From: Arthrobacter sp. MAHUQ-56
GTDB lineage: Bacteria; Actinomycetota; Actinomycetes; Actinomycetales; Micrococcaceae
Direction: 5' to 3'
Assembly: GCF_019710585.1 (NCBI RefSeq)
Contig: NZ_JAIFZQ010000020.1
Location: forward strand, 124,001 to 188,000
DNA length: 64,000 nt
The notes beneath the pieces are model-generated. The model had not been told where the DNA came from. It saw nothing but the letters and a program-made list of their open reading frames with translations, and made no database searches. Of this stretch, positions 24,191-33,355 are shown in pieces (position 1 is the first letter of the stretch; every line of letters starts with the position of its first letter). Position numbers and translations under genes: made by a program.

Positions 24191-25159
24191 TTAGAAGTAG
24201 TGCGGGAAGCGTGACCAGTCGGGGTCGCGTTTTTGCAGGAAGGCCTCCTTGCCTTCCACGGCTTCGTCGGTCATGTATGCCAGGCGGGTGGCTTCGCCGG
24301 CGAAGACCTGCTGGCCGGCCAGGCCGTCGTCGGCGAGGTTGAAGGCGAACTTCAGCATTCGGATGGCCTGGGGGGACTGCCGGGCGATGTCCGCCGCGTA
24401 TTCGAGGGCAACCTCTTCCAGGCGTTCGTGGTCCACGGCCTCGTTCACCGCCCCCATGCGGACCATGTCTTCAGCGGAATATTCGCGGGCCAGGAAGAAA
24501 ATCTCGCGGGCGGTCTTTTGCCCCACCTGGCGGGCCAGCAGCGCGGAGCCGTAGCCGGCGTCGAAACTTCCCACCGTGGCGTCCGTCTGCTTGAACTTGC
24601 CGTGCTGCCGTGAAGCGATGGTGAGGTCCGCCACCACGTGCAGCGAGTGCCCTCCGCCGGCTGCCCAGCCGTTGACGACGGCGATGACCACCTTGGGCAT
24701 GGTGCGCATGAGCCGCTGGACTTCCAGGATGTGGAGCCGGCCGGCACGCGCGGGGTCGATCGTTTCCTGGGTGTCGCCGTCGGCTGTGTTTTGTACTACG
24801 TACCGGTAGCCGTCCCTGCCGCGGATGCGCTGGTCCCCGCCCGAGCAGAACGAATGCCCGCCGTCCTTGGGGGAGGGGCCGTTGCCGGTGAGCAGGACCG
24901 TGGCGACGTCGGGCGTCATCCGGGCGTGGTCCATGGCGCGGTACAGCTCATCCACCGTCCCGGGCCGGAACGCGTTGCGGACCTCGGGCCGGTTGAATGC
25001 GATCCTGACCGTGGGCAGGTCGCGCACCCAGCCGCCGCCGGAATCCCGCTCCACCTGCCGGTGGTAGGTCATGTCCTGGAAGTCCTCGAAACCGGACACC
25101 TCCCGCCAGCGGGTGGGATCGAAGACGTCGGACACCGGGGCGGGGATCTGGTTGCTCAC
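24191..25159 (-). CDS. menB: 1,4-dihydroxy-2-naphthoyl-CoA synthase MenB
   Basis: Cyclises o-succinylbenzoyl-CoA. A 322-aa crotonase-fold enzyme with the oxyanion-hole segments SGGDQRIRGRDGYRY and NGWAAGGGHSLHVVADLTIA, and the C-terminal DPDWSRFPHYF ending typical of MenB. It begins at GTG 25159. Gene order menB-menE-menA here provides three menaquinone steps; the other men genes are outside the window. Confidence 0.93.
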   Translation of the reverse strand: MSNQIPAPVSDVFDPTRWREVSGFEDFQDMTYHRQVERDSGGGWVRDLPTVRIAFNRPEVRNAFRPGTVDELYRAMDHARMTPDVATVLLTGNGPSPKDGGHSFCSGGDQRIRGRDGYRYVVQNTADGDTQETIDPARAGRLHILEVQRLMRTMPKVVIAVVNGWAAGGGHSLHVVADLTIASRQHGKFKQTDATVGSFDAGYGSALLARQVGQKTAREIFFLAREYSAEDMVRMGAVNEAVDHERLEEVALEYAADIARQSPQAIRMLKFAFNLADDGLAGQQVFAGEATRLAYMTDEAVEGKEAFLQKRDPDWSRFPHYF

Positions 25160-25181
25160 CGTCCAAGTCTAGTAATCGGGC

Positions 25182-25676
25182 TCAGCTGATGCAGAACTCG
25201 TTGCCCTCGGGGTCCGCCATCGTGTGCCAGGAATGCGGCCCCTGGTGCGCAGTCCAGAGGAACCTTGCTCCCCGCGCTTCGAGTTCGCGGCGTACCTCGT
25301 CCTTGTCCCGGCCGTCCAGTCGCACGTCCCAGTGCACCCGGTTCTTGACGGTCTTGCCCTCCGGCACCGTCTGGAACAGCATGCGGCGCTCAGGTGCCTT
25401 CGCCTCGATCTCCTCGGGCGGGCGGATGGCGGCCCCGTCCTTCCACACGAGGTTTCCCCGGTGGGTCATGGTCTGGCCCTCGGTAGCATAGCCCTGCTCG
25501 ATCATGGACCTGATGAAGTCCGCGTCCTGCGGCTCCACTTCCCACTGCAGGGTTTCGGCCCACCAGTCGGCAAGTTCGTGCGGCTTTGCTGAATCGATGA
25601 CGATCTGGATGTTCAGTCCCATGCCACCACCGTAAAGCGGCAGGCGCGGCTTGCGGAAGGTCTGTTCGAAGGGCAT
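25182..25676 (-). CDS. VOC/glyoxalase-fold protein (164 aa)
   Basis: A vicinal-oxygen-chelate fold protein. NIQIVIDSAKPHELADWWAE opens the domain; HWDVRLDGRDKDEVRRELEA and WHTMADPEGNEFCIS close it. This is the common glyoxalase-like group of unknown substrate, and some metal ligands may be missing. The start at 25676 has GGAGGAAG upstream; ATG 25622 (MGLNIQI) is a possible shorter start. It is transcribed away from the sugar ABC operon and shares its upstream region, including the 25712-25727 palindrome. Confidence 0.75.
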   Translation of the reverse strand: MPFEQTFRKPRLPLYGGGMGLNIQIVIDSAKPHELADWWAETLQWEVEPQDADFIRSMIEQGYATEGQTMTHRGNLVWKDGAAIRPPEEIEAKAPERRMLFQTVPEGKTVKNRVHWDVRLDGRDKDEVRRELEARGARFLWTAHQGPHSWHTMADPEGNEFCIS

Positions 25677-25705
25677 CCGACTTCCTCCAACGCTGAAAAG
25701 TATTC

Positions 25706-25727
25706 TTGACTTTATGTCATGACATAA
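25706..25727 (+). promoter_or_regulatory. Promoter/operator of the sugar ABC operon: perfect 16-bp palindrome
   Basis: TTATGTCATGACATAA at 25712-25727 is a perfect palindrome directly after a -35 box TTGACT (25706-25711). A bound repressor would cover the promoter spacer. The core TGTCATGACA resembles operators of GntR-family regulators. No regulator gene is adjacent. The TTG start of the transporter gene is 60 bases downstream. Confidence 0.6.
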
Positions 25728-25786
25728 GTCACAGTGTGGAGCGGAAAGGGTTTTCCTTCCCCTCAAGCGAGAGACAGGAAAGAGCA

Positions 25787-27061
25787 TTGTCAGAGCAGAC
25801 AAGAATCTCCAGCATCACCCGTCGCCAGTTTGGACTGACGACCTTCGGACTGTCAGCGCTGGCCGCGGGCCTTACGGCCTGCGGTGGCGGAGGAGGGGGT
25901 TCCTCTGAGGGGGGCGCCAAGACCTTGCAGCTCATTCTTTCGGGCGACACCAATCAGGGTGGCGCTTTCGCGGCGGCCGCGAAGAAGTACAAGGAAGCCA
26001 CCGGCATCACCATCGAAGTGGTCGACGTTCCCACCGCGGACATCACCACCAAGCTGAAGAACGCCGCCACCGCCAACGACCTCCCGGCACTGGCCCGCGT
26101 AACCGGCCTCGATCCGCTCTGGGCCACCCAGCTCCAGGACCTTTCCGACATCGCCAAGGCCCACGGCATCGACGAGAAGTATTTGCAGGAGTCCCCGGAC
26201 GGCATCATTCCCGCCATCCCGTCCGACCTGACCGCGGTAGGCCTGTTCGTGAATAAAAGCCTGTTCGACAAAGCCGGCGTCAAGTTCCCCACGGCAATCG
26301 ACAGCACCTGGACGTGGGATGAATTCGTTGCAGCCGTCAACGAAGTCCGCGAAAAGGCCGGTGCCAAATACGGCTTCGTCATGGACCGCTCCGGCCACCG
26401 GCTGCGCGCCATGATGTACGAGTTCGGCAGCACCGCATTCGCCAAGGAGAACGGCAAGTACGCCGGCGACAGCAAAGCCGTGGAAACGCTGGAGTACTTC
26501 AGGAAGATCAACGACGACCAGACCATGCCCAAGTCCGTCTGGCTCAGCGGCGAGGACGGCAACGCCATGTTCAAGAGTGGCCAGGTTGCCGCGTACTACT
26601 CCGGCAGCTGGCAGGTGGCGGACTTCAACAAGAACATCAAGGACTTCGAGTGGTTGTCCGTGCCGCTGCCGAAGAAGGAAGTCAACGCCACCAACCTCGG
26701 CGGCGGTTTCATGATCGCTTTCAAGGACACCGGCGCCGACGAGGAAGCCAAGAAGTTCATCGACTGGTTTTACGACGACGCCAACTACACCGCGTTCGCG
26801 CAGCTGGGCGGCTACCTCCCCGCCAAAGACCTCAAGGTGGAGTACCAGTTCCAGCAACCCTCCTTTGAGCTGTACCAGCAACAGATCGCCGAAAACGATG
26901 CCAAGGGTGACAACGCCATCAAGCGCGTGGTGGCCGAGGCTTACGCGGAAACCCCGTTCTCCGGAGACCCGCTCCGCGAGGAAACCGTCAAAATGCTTTC
27001 GGGCAGCCAAGACGCGAAAACCACGGTGGACAACATCGTGAAGCTCTACAACGGGGCCTGA
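25787..27061 (+). CDS. Sugar ABC transporter substrate-binding lipoprotein
   Basis: A 424-aa family 1 extracellular solute-binding protein. The signal has a twin-Arg (SITRRQFGL), a hydrophobic stretch and the lipobox LTAC (Cys near residue 32), so a Tat-exported lipoprotein is likely. The mature part follows the pattern of maltose/oligosaccharide binders (LQLILSGDTNQGGAF, WTWDEFVAAVNEVREKAG, AAYYSGSWQ). I chose TTG 25787 because AGGAAAG precedes it and the protein then starts at the signal peptide; an ATG at 25706 would add 27 residues and falls in the promoter. The ligand is probably an oligosaccharide. Confidence 0.85.
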   Translation: MSEQTRISSITRRQFGLTTFGLSALAAGLTACGGGGGGSSEGGAKTLQLILSGDTNQGGAFAAAAKKYKEATGITIEVVDVPTADITTKLKNAATANDLPALARVTGLDPLWATQLQDLSDIAKAHGIDEKYLQESPDGIIPAIPSDLTAVGLFVNKSLFDKAGVKFPTAIDSTWTWDEFVAAVNEVREKAGAKYGFVMDRSGHRLRAMMYEFGSTAFAKENGKYAGDSKAVETLEYFRKINDDQTMPKSVWLSGEDGNAMFKSGQVAAYYSGSWQVADFNKNIKDFEWLSVPLPKKEVNATNLGGGFMIAFKDTGADEEAKKFIDWFYDDANYTAFAQLGGYLPAKDLKVEYQFQQPSFELYQQQIAENDAKGDNAIKRVVAEAYAETPFSGDPLREETVKMLSGSQDAKTTVDNIVKLYNGA

Positions 27062-27065
27062 TCCC

Positions 27066-28010
27066 GTGGCGCAACCAACCATCAGCACGGTCGCGGCGCC
27101 CGAAACACCGGCGCCGCGGCCAGCCGGCAGCAAGTCGGCGCAGAAGCGCCGTAACCGCTACGTCATCGCCCCGCTGGTCCTGATCGGCGTCAACGTGGTG
27201 CTCTTCCTGGTCTTCTTCGTCTGGCCCGGTGCGCTGGGCATGCTGTACTCCTTCACGGACTACCGCGGGATCGGAAAGCTTCATTTCATTGGCCTCGCCA
27301 ACTTCCAGAAGCTCTTCGCGGACGGAAGTTTCTATGCGGCATTGGGCCGGACCTTCGTTTACACGATCCTTTCCGTTCCGCTGGTGTACGCCTGCTCGCT
27401 GGGCGTGGCGGCGCTGCTGGTCAGCCGGGCGGTCAGGGGACGCACCGCGGCAAAGATCGTGATCTTCCTGCCCTGGCTCATCTCGCCGATCGTTGTGGGC
27501 GTCATCTGGAAGTGGCTCTTCGGCCAGGACTTCGGTTTCGTCAACTTCGTCATCTCTACCCTCGGCGGCAACCCCCTGCCGTGGTCCAGCAATGGTGACC
27601 TCGCCCTGGCGGTCGTCATCTTTGCGTCGGCGTGGGGCGGGACGGCCTTCAACATGCTGCTGTTCATCGCGGCCCTGAAGAACATCCCGGAGGCCCTGCT
27701 GGAAGCAGCAGAGCTGGACGGGGCCAACGCATGGCAGCGTTTCCGGCACGTGACGCTCCCGGGCATTGCGCCGACGTCGTTCATGGTCATCCTGCTCTCC
27801 ACCATCCACGCCATGAAGGAATTCGCCATGATCCAGGCTTTGACCGGCGGCGGACCCGGAACGCAGAACACCCTGATCGTGCAGTACATCTACAAAACCG
27901 GTTTTGAGCAGTCCAAGGTGGGCTACGCCAGCGCCGCCTCCATGGTGCTGATGGCGGTCCTGCTGGCCATCGCACTCATCCAGCTGCGGTTTAACCGGAA
28001 GAAGGGCTGA
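27066..28010 (+). CDS. Sugar ABC transporter permease (MalF type)
   Basis: A 314-aa permease with six membrane helices after an N-terminal basic stretch. The EAA loop that docks on the ATPase is EAAELDGANAWQRFRHVTLP at about residue 215. It starts at GTG 27066, four bases after the binding-protein stop, and is followed by the second permease with a 3-base gap. No ATPase gene is in the operon; in actinobacteria a shared MsmK/UgpC-type ATPase usually serves such transporters. Confidence 0.9.
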   Translation: MAQPTISTVAAPETPAPRPAGSKSAQKRRNRYVIAPLVLIGVNVVLFLVFFVWPGALGMLYSFTDYRGIGKLHFIGLANFQKLFADGSFYAALGRTFVYTILSVPLVYACSLGVAALLVSRAVRGRTAAKIVIFLPWLISPIVVGVIWKWLFGQDFGFVNFVISTLGGNPLPWSSNGDLALAVVIFASAWGGTAFNMLLFIAALKNIPEALLEAAELDGANAWQRFRHVTLPGIAPTSFMVILLSTIHAMKEFAMIQALTGGGPGTQNTLIVQYIYKTGFEQSKVGYASAASMVLMAVLLAIALIQLRFNRKKG

Positions 28011-28013
28011 CCC

Positions 28014-28943
28014 ATGACAACAGCTGCCAACCTCCCTCCCGCGGCGGCGCAACCCGCGCCGAACGTCGAAAGGGCGCCGGGCAAGGCTTCCCGGGCCCGG
28101 CATGGCGCACCGGGAAACCGGGAACTGCGCGCGAAGGTTTCCGTTCCCCTCACCGTTCTGATGTGGGTGATTGCTGCCGTCTACGCGTTCCCGCTGCTGT
28201 GGTTCATCCTCAGCTCCTTCAAGCCCGGCAGCGAGCTGTTCAGCTACCCGCTGTCCATGCTTCCCAGGGAATGGACCTTCCAGGGCTTCGTGGACGCCTG
28301 GGAACGCGTGAACTTCGCCCAATACTTCCTGAACACGGCCACGGTGGCCATCGCCACCACGGTGCTCACGGTCTTCTTCAGTGCCTGCACCGGCTATGCG
28401 CTGGCCAAGTACAACAACAAGGGCACCCGGCTGTTCTTCGTGTGCATCCTGGCCACCACCATGCTGCCCACCGAGGTGATTCTGAATCCCACGTTCTCCG
28501 TCATCCGCGACCTGGGTCTGTACAACTCGCTGGCCGGCATCATCGTCCCGTCCGTGCTGACGGCCACCGGTGTGTTTATGTTCCGGCAGTTCTTCCTGAC
28601 GGTTCCCGACGACCTGCTGCACTCGGCAAGGATCGACGGCGCCGGCGAGCTGGCCATCTTCTTCCGGATCATGCTTCCGCTCTCAAAGCCCATCCTGTTC
28701 ACGCTGGCGATCTTTTCGTTCCAGTGGCGCTGGAACGACTACATCTGGCCGCTGATCGTGCTCAATGATCCCAAGTGGTACACGCTCCAAGTGGCGCTGC
28801 GGAGCATTGTCGGTGCGGAAAACATCGACTGGCCGGTGCTCCTGGGGGCCTCTGTCATCTCCCTGCTCCCGCTGGTCCTGATCTTCTTCGTCTTCCAAAA
28901 ATACGTGCTCAACGCCGATGTCAGCGCCGGACTGAAGGACTAG
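28014..28943 (+). CDS. Sugar ABC transporter permease (MalG type)
   Basis: A 309-aa partner permease. Six helices follow a 40-residue hydrophilic start. Its EAA-type loop is HSARIDGAGELAIFFRIMLP near residue 205, with the usual Ser variation, and the C-terminus ends in VLNADVSAGLKD, typical of MalG-like carbohydrate permeases. It is followed after 3 bases by the possible lyase gene. Confidence 0.9.
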   Translation: MTTAANLPPAAAQPAPNVERAPGKASRARHGAPGNRELRAKVSVPLTVLMWVIAAVYAFPLLWFILSSFKPGSELFSYPLSMLPREWTFQGFVDAWERVNFAQYFLNTATVAIATTVLTVFFSACTGYALAKYNNKGTRLFFVCILATTMLPTEVILNPTFSVIRDLGLYNSLAGIIVPSVLTATGVFMFRQFFLTVPDDLLHSARIDGAGELAIFFRIMLPLSKPILFTLAIFSFQWRWNDYIWPLIVLNDPKWYTLQVALRSIVGAENIDWPVLLGASVISLLPLVLIFFVFQKYVLNADVSAGLKD

Positions 28944-28946
28944 GAA

Positions 28947-30689
28947 GTGCACGCAACAGCAACTGACGCAGTCTTCCGCCGGCGCGTGACGCTGGCTGCG
29001 GAGCGGGATGTGGAAGCCTTCCTGGAAACGCACGACGACGATGCGCCGGCGCTGGCGCACCGTCCCGCCATGGCCAGGCTGCTGGCCCTGGTGGCGGTCT
29101 TCACCGAGCCCGGCTCCGGCTTTTACCGGCAGGAGGGGCTGGCCCGGGCGATGGGCCAGTGCCTGGACCGGCTGGAGGCCCTGCAGGGCCCCGCCGGGCT
29201 TTTCGACGGGACCAACCTCAGCTCGCCGCCGGATTCCGCGTTCACCTTGAACGACGTCTGCCTGGCACTGGGCCTCATCCGCTCCTCCGACGGTCAGCCC
29301 GAGTGTGTGCTGTCCCCGGTGGATGGCAGGCTCAGGGGGATTGTGGCACGCGCCATTGATGCGATGGTGGCCGGCGGCGTCCACACGCCCAACCACCGGT
29401 GGGAGCTGTGCGCCGCACTTGCCCGGATCCACCGGTTGCAGCCGCGCCAGGACATCGCGGACCGGATCGGGCAGTGGCTCGCCGAGGGCATCGACCAGCT
29501 GCCCGATGGCATGTATTCCGAACGCAGCCCCCTGTACGCCACGGCTGTCACCAATCCGTCACTGCTGGCCATCGCGGACAACGCCGGCCGGCCCGAACTC
29601 CTGGACCACGTCAGGCGGAACCTCGCCGCATTCCTGCCATGGTTCAGCGCCGACGGCACGGTGGAATCCGTGTTCTCCCGGCGGCAGGACCAGTGGATGA
29701 ACTTTCATGCCGCCCCGTTCCTGCATCTGTACAGGCGGTTGGCGCACCAGGACGGAAACGCCCAGTTCGCGGCCGCCGCCACTTGGCTGTCGGCACTGCC
29801 CCTGCACGAACCCGCCAAGCTCCTTGCGCTCACCCGGCTGGACCCCTGGCTGGCCGGGGCACGGCCGGACGTCCCGGCGTCGGGCACCCTGCCGGATGTC
29901 ATCCCGGCACTGCCTACGCCCCTTGCCCCTGCCGAAGCGGCGCTCGAGAGCTGCGGAGTCTACCGGTTCCGTGAAGGTGCCTCCGTGGCCACGATTTTTG
30001 GCGGGTGCGATCGGCTGGTTCCGGGCGTGGTCTCGGGCCTGGCCAGCAACCCCACCTTCCTCCGTTTCGGCCACGGCGCGGCACTGCTCACGGACGTGCG
30101 GCTGTCCCGGAGTTTCTTCGACCTGGGCCCGTTCCGCAGCCAGCAGACCGCACGGAACGGCAACGCCCTGGTTCTGTCGGAGGAGTTGGCGGCCAACTTC
30201 TACCAGCCGCTTCCCGCGGAGAAGCTGCGGGCGGACGGCCTTTACGACCTGCAGCATGAAGGCAGGTTCAGCGCCGGCATGGACTTCGGCTTCCGGCCGG
30301 CCACGGTGCACCGGCTCGCCACGGAGATCACCATCCAGGCCGAAGGCGGACAGGCCAGCGTGGACATTAGCTTCGGCGGCACAGTCACGGCCTTTGCCTT
30401 GGAACTGACGTTCCGGCCGGGGGGAGTGCTCGACGGCGTTGAACCGTCAGGTGCCCCAGGGACTTTCCAGCTGGTGTCAGGGACGGGGACGTACCGCGTG
30501 GGCCGGGACGTCATTGCGTTCGGTCCGGGACTGCCGGCCGATCCGGATGCTCCGGCTGCCTACAACCCGGGCGAGTCCTACCGCTACCTCGGGGGCACGA
30601 ACGCTGCCGAGGGCATCAAGGTCTACATTACGGGCCGTACCAGCGGGACCCGCGCTTTCACCTTCCAGGGGTACACCCTGCCGGCCTGA
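28947..30689 (+). CDS. Unrecognised 580-aa protein, possibly a heparinase-like polysaccharide lyase
   Basis: No firm family match from sequence. The N-terminal 330 residues are helical and suggest an alpha/alpha toroid; the rest is beta-rich with Gly/Thr strands, the two-part layout of heparinase II/III-type lyases and family 88-like enzymes. VHTPNHRWELCAALARIHRL contains an Asn-His pair, and GMYSERSPLYATAVTNPSLL resembles the Tyr-rich catalytic stretch of heparinase-like enzymes. There is no signal peptide, so it would act on imported oligosaccharides, consistent with being the last gene of a sugar ABC operon. The start GTG 28947 lies 3 bases after the permease stop. Function is inferred, not shown. 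Confidence 0.6.
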   Translation: MHATATDAVFRRRVTLAAERDVEAFLETHDDDAPALAHRPAMARLLALVAVFTEPGSGFYRQEGLARAMGQCLDRLEALQGPAGLFDGTNLSSPPDSAFTLNDVCLALGLIRSSDGQPECVLSPVDGRLRGIVARAIDAMVAGGVHTPNHRWELCAALARIHRLQPRQDIADRIGQWLAEGIDQLPDGMYSERSPLYATAVTNPSLLAIADNAGRPELLDHVRRNLAAFLPWFSADGTVESVFSRRQDQWMNFHAAPFLHLYRRLAHQDGNAQFAAAATWLSALPLHEPAKLLALTRLDPWLAGARPDVPASGTLPDVIPALPTPLAPAEAALESCGVYRFREGASVATIFGGCDRLVPGVVSGLASNPTFLRFGHGAALLTDVRLSRSFFDLGPFRSQQTARNGNALVLSEELAANFYQPLPAEKLRADGLYDLQHEGRFSAGMDFGFRPATVHRLATEITIQAEGGQASVDISFGGTVTAFALELTFRPGGVLDGVEPSGAPGTFQLVSGTGTYRVGRDVIAFGPGLPADPDAPAAYNPGESYRYLGGTNAAEGIKVYITGRTSGTRAFTFQGYTLPA

Positions 30690-30702
30690 GCACAGGATCC
30701 GC

Positions 30703-30729
30703 CACGTCCAGCGCCTAGGCCTGGACGTG
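30703..30729. terminator. Hairpin between convergent genes, built partly from the CPBP stop region
   Basis: CACGTCCAG (30703-30711) pairs with CTGGACGTG (30721-30729); the inner bases extend the stem with one bulge. The CPBP stop codon (30715-30717) lies in the loop. There is no T tract, so efficiency is uncertain. Confidence 0.55.
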
Positions 30730-31476
30730 CTGCATCTGCTCGAAAAGTTCCGACGGGATGGCGTAGATCAGGATAACGGCCAGCAGGTTCTTGGCCGCGT
30801 GCACGAAGTAGGAGAACATCACGTTCTTGCCGGTCCACACGTAGACGAACACCAGCGTGGCGCCCATGGCCAGGTAGGGGAGCAGCACCGCCAGGGTGAT
30901 CGCTTCCTGCCCCACAATGTGAAGTGCGGCGAACAGGACCGCTGACAGGACGCAGCAGATCCAGATGTTCACCCGCCGGCTCATCTTCCCGATCAGCAGG
31001 TGACGGAAGATGTACTCCTCCACGAACGGGCCCACCACCACCAGCAGCGGAACCATGAGCCAGGCGGGGACCTGCTGCATGAGCGCCTGCAGCCCGGCCT
31101 GGTTCACCGAAGTCTCCACCTGGCCGCTCGCCGCCACCACCACTGCGGTGAGGATCATCATGGCGATCACGGCGGCGGGCACCATGAGGAGCGTGAACCA
31201 TGGCCGGGTCGCCAGGACCTTGAGGTCGCGCACCACCACCTTGCGCGCGGCCAAAAGCGCGAGTATTCCCACGGAGGCATAGAACAGCAGGTTCACCGCG
31301 TAGGAGGCGGCAGCAGGGGACGGAGCGATCTGCCGGAGCAGCGGCGCCACCAGGTCCCCGGCGACGGCGAAGAACGCGGCGATGGCCACGTAGAGGCACA
31401 GCGTGGCGCCGTCCATCGGCGAGAACCGGTACAGCTGGGGCTGCGGGGCGGGCGGTAAACGGTGGGCTGTGGCCAT
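30715..31476 (-). CDS. CPBP family intramembrane metalloprotease
   Basis: A 253-aa membrane protease of the CAAX-protease/bacteriocin-processing family. Motif 1 is VEEYIFRHLL (EExxxR) near residue 160 and motif 2 is LFAALHIVG (FxxxH) near residue 195; about seven helices surround them. The substrate is unknown. Convergent with the possible lyase gene and divergent from the amino acid permease. Confidence 0.88.
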   Translation of the reverse strand: MATAHRLPPAPQPQLYRFSPMDGATLCLYVAIAAFFAVAGDLVAPLLRQIAPSPAAASYAVNLLFYASVGILALLAARKVVVRDLKVLATRPWFTLLMVPAAVIAMMILTAVVVAASGQVETSVNQAGLQALMQQVPAWLMVPLLVVVGPFVEEYIFRHLLIGKMSRRVNIWICCVLSAVLFAALHIVGQEAITLAVLLPYLAMGATLVFVYVWTGKNVMFSYFVHAAKNLLAVILIYAIPSELFEQMQHVQA

Positions 31477-31624
31477 GCCTTCAGCCTATCCCCGGGCGGG
31501 GGCGTGTAGCCCACGTCACGTACCACCCGCTGCGGTCTAGTAGGATAGTCGAGCCGCGTGAAGCTTCGGCTGCACGAACAATCGCGCTCACAAACGATGG
31601 CCTTATAGCCAAAAGGCCGAATTT

Positions 31625-31640
31625 TGTGAGCTGGATCATT
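31625..31640 (+). promoter_or_regulatory. CRP/GlxR-like half-palindromic site upstream of the permease
   Basis: TGTGAGCTGGATCATT fits TGTGA-N6-TCA with an imperfect right arm. The surrounding 18 bases ATTTTGTGAGCTGGATCA (31621-31638) recur with one change at 55311-55328, upstream of the GntR gene. Binding of a CRP/GlxR homologue is an inference. Confidence 0.45.
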
Positions 31641-31684
31641 CGTATCCCGGATGCGGCCAACCCCCCAACCCACAAGGAACCGTT

Positions 31685-33145
31685 GTGCCTCAAAGTACCC
31701 CCCAAGAACTGCAGAACAGCACGGCACCATCCACCGCCGTCGACCCCACCCTCAGCGCCGAGGGTTACAGCAAGACGCTGGGCCGGCGCCATGTCACCAT
31801 GATCGCCATGGGCGGCGCCATCGGCGTCGGCCTCTTCATGGGCGCCGGCGGCCGCCTCGCCTCCACCGGCCCGGCCCTCATCTTCTCCTACGCCATCGCC
31901 GGCGTCATCGCCTACCTGCTGATGCGGGCCCTGGGCGAACTCATCATGTACCGCCAGACCTCCGGCTCCTTCGTCAGCTACGCGGGCGAAATGTTCGGCA
32001 AGAAGGGCGCCTACCTGTCCGGCTGGATGTACTTCATCAACTGGGGCATGACCGGCATCGCCGAACTCATCGCCATCGGCCTGTACTTCCAGTTCTTCTT
32101 CCCCAACGTCCCGGTGGAAGCCTCGGCCATCGCCGCGCTGGTGCTCCTGGTGGCCGTCAACCTGCTCAGCGTCAAGGCGTTCGGCGAATTCGAGTTCTGG
32201 GCCTCCTGCCTGAAGGTGGGCGCCATCCTGATCTTCCTCGCCGTGGGCACCTTCATGGTGGTCACCAACGCGCAGGTCGGCGCAGGCCATGCCTCCGTCG
32301 CCAACCTGTTCGCGGCCGAAGGCGGGATGTTCCCCAAGGGCGCCCTGGTAATGGTCCTCGTCCTCAATGCCGTGATCTTCGCGTACAACGGCATCGAGCT
32401 TGTCGGCATTACCGCCGGTGAGATGCAGAACCCGGAACGCGAAGTGCCCAAGGCGATCCGCGCCGTCGTCCTGCGTATCGTGGTGTTCTACGTCGGTTCC
32501 GTGACCCTGCTCGCCATGCTCCTGCCGTCCGACCAGTACAAGGCCGGCACCTCCCCGTTCGTCACCGTCTTTGGCCAGATGGGCCTCAGCTGGGTGGGCG
32601 ACGTGATGAACATGATCGTCATCACCGCGGCCCTGTCCTCGTGCAACTCCGGCCTGTACTCGATCGGCCGCGTCTTCCGCACCATGGCCAACAACGGCCA
32701 CGCCCCGCAGTGGCTCACCAAAATGTCCAAGCGGCACGTCCCGTACGCGGCCATCCTGGCGATCGCAGCCTTCTACCTGGTGGGCATCCTGCTGAACATC
32801 TGGCTGGGTGGCTCGCACGCCTTCGACCTGGCGCTGAACACCGCTTCCATCGGCGTGATCTTCTGCTGGGGCTCCATCTTTGCCAGCCAGATCATGCTGC
32901 GGAAGAAGGTTGGCAACGCCTCCACCCTGCCCATGCCCGGCTCGCCGTGGACCAGCTGGGCGGGCCTGCTGGGCCTGCTGGCCATCACCGTGCTCATCGG
33001 TTTCGACACCATGACCAGCAAGGACGGCGAGGTCTTCTACCTGGGCCTCTGGACCCTGGGTACCGTCCCGTTCTTCGCCGTGCTCCTGTGGCTGGGCTGG
33101 CAGAAGGTCAAGAACAACCAGCCCAAGAGTGAGCTGTACAGCTAG
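31685..33145 (+). CDS. Amino acid permease (APC superfamily, AnsP/GabP-like)
   Basis: A 486-aa proton-coupled amino acid importer with twelve membrane helices. The first helix carries IAMGGAIGVGLFMGAGGRLA, whose GVGLFMGAGG form is characteristic of L-asparagine and related permeases; RALGELIMYRQTSGSF and PEREVPKAIRAVV are other family signatures. The start is GTG 31685 with AAGGAAC upstream. A 209-base region before it holds a CRP-like site and a small GGCCTT/AAGGCC hairpin. The exact substrate cannot be read from sequence. Confidence 0.88.
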   Translation: MPQSTPQELQNSTAPSTAVDPTLSAEGYSKTLGRRHVTMIAMGGAIGVGLFMGAGGRLASTGPALIFSYAIAGVIAYLLMRALGELIMYRQTSGSFVSYAGEMFGKKGAYLSGWMYFINWGMTGIAELIAIGLYFQFFFPNVPVEASAIAALVLLVAVNLLSVKAFGEFEFWASCLKVGAILIFLAVGTFMVVTNAQVGAGHASVANLFAAEGGMFPKGALVMVLVLNAVIFAYNGIELVGITAGEMQNPEREVPKAIRAVVLRIVVFYVGSVTLLAMLLPSDQYKAGTSPFVTVFGQMGLSWVGDVMNMIVITAALSSCNSGLYSIGRVFRTMANNGHAPQWLTKMSKRHVPYAAILAIAAFYLVGILLNIWLGGSHAFDLALNTASIGVIFCWGSIFASQIMLRKKVGNASTLPMPGSPWTSWAGLLGLLAITVLIGFDTMTSKDGEVFYLGLWTLGTVPFFAVLLWLGWQKVKNNQPKSELYS

Positions 33146-33165
33146 CACTTTTCGCGAATAACGTG

Positions 33166-33206
33166 CGACGGCGGGACGCCCCTTGGGGAGGGCGGGCCCG
33201 CCGTCG
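33166..33206 (+). terminator. Terminator of the amino acid permease gene
   Basis: CGACGGCGGG (33166-33175) pairs with CCCGCCGTCG (33197-33206) and encloses a smaller GC-rich hairpin. It starts 21 bases after the stop and is followed by GCGTTTCC. Confidence 0.65.
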
Positions 33207-33355
33207 GCGTTTCCTGCGTGCGTTCCTGCCCGCTTGCCCATGACGGCCCGCCGGGGAGTGCGGCGTGTCCCCATCTGGGACCGCTGTTCCGCTCAAGTAA
33301 CCGGGCGGGAGCACACACGTGTTTGCTTGGCGACGGGCCGTCTGCGCGGCAGACT

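Noticed and set aside
31481..33274. A 597-codon minus-strand open frame over the amino acid permease gene
   Set aside because: Asp/His/Gln-rich translation typical of the complement of a membrane protein; no motif.
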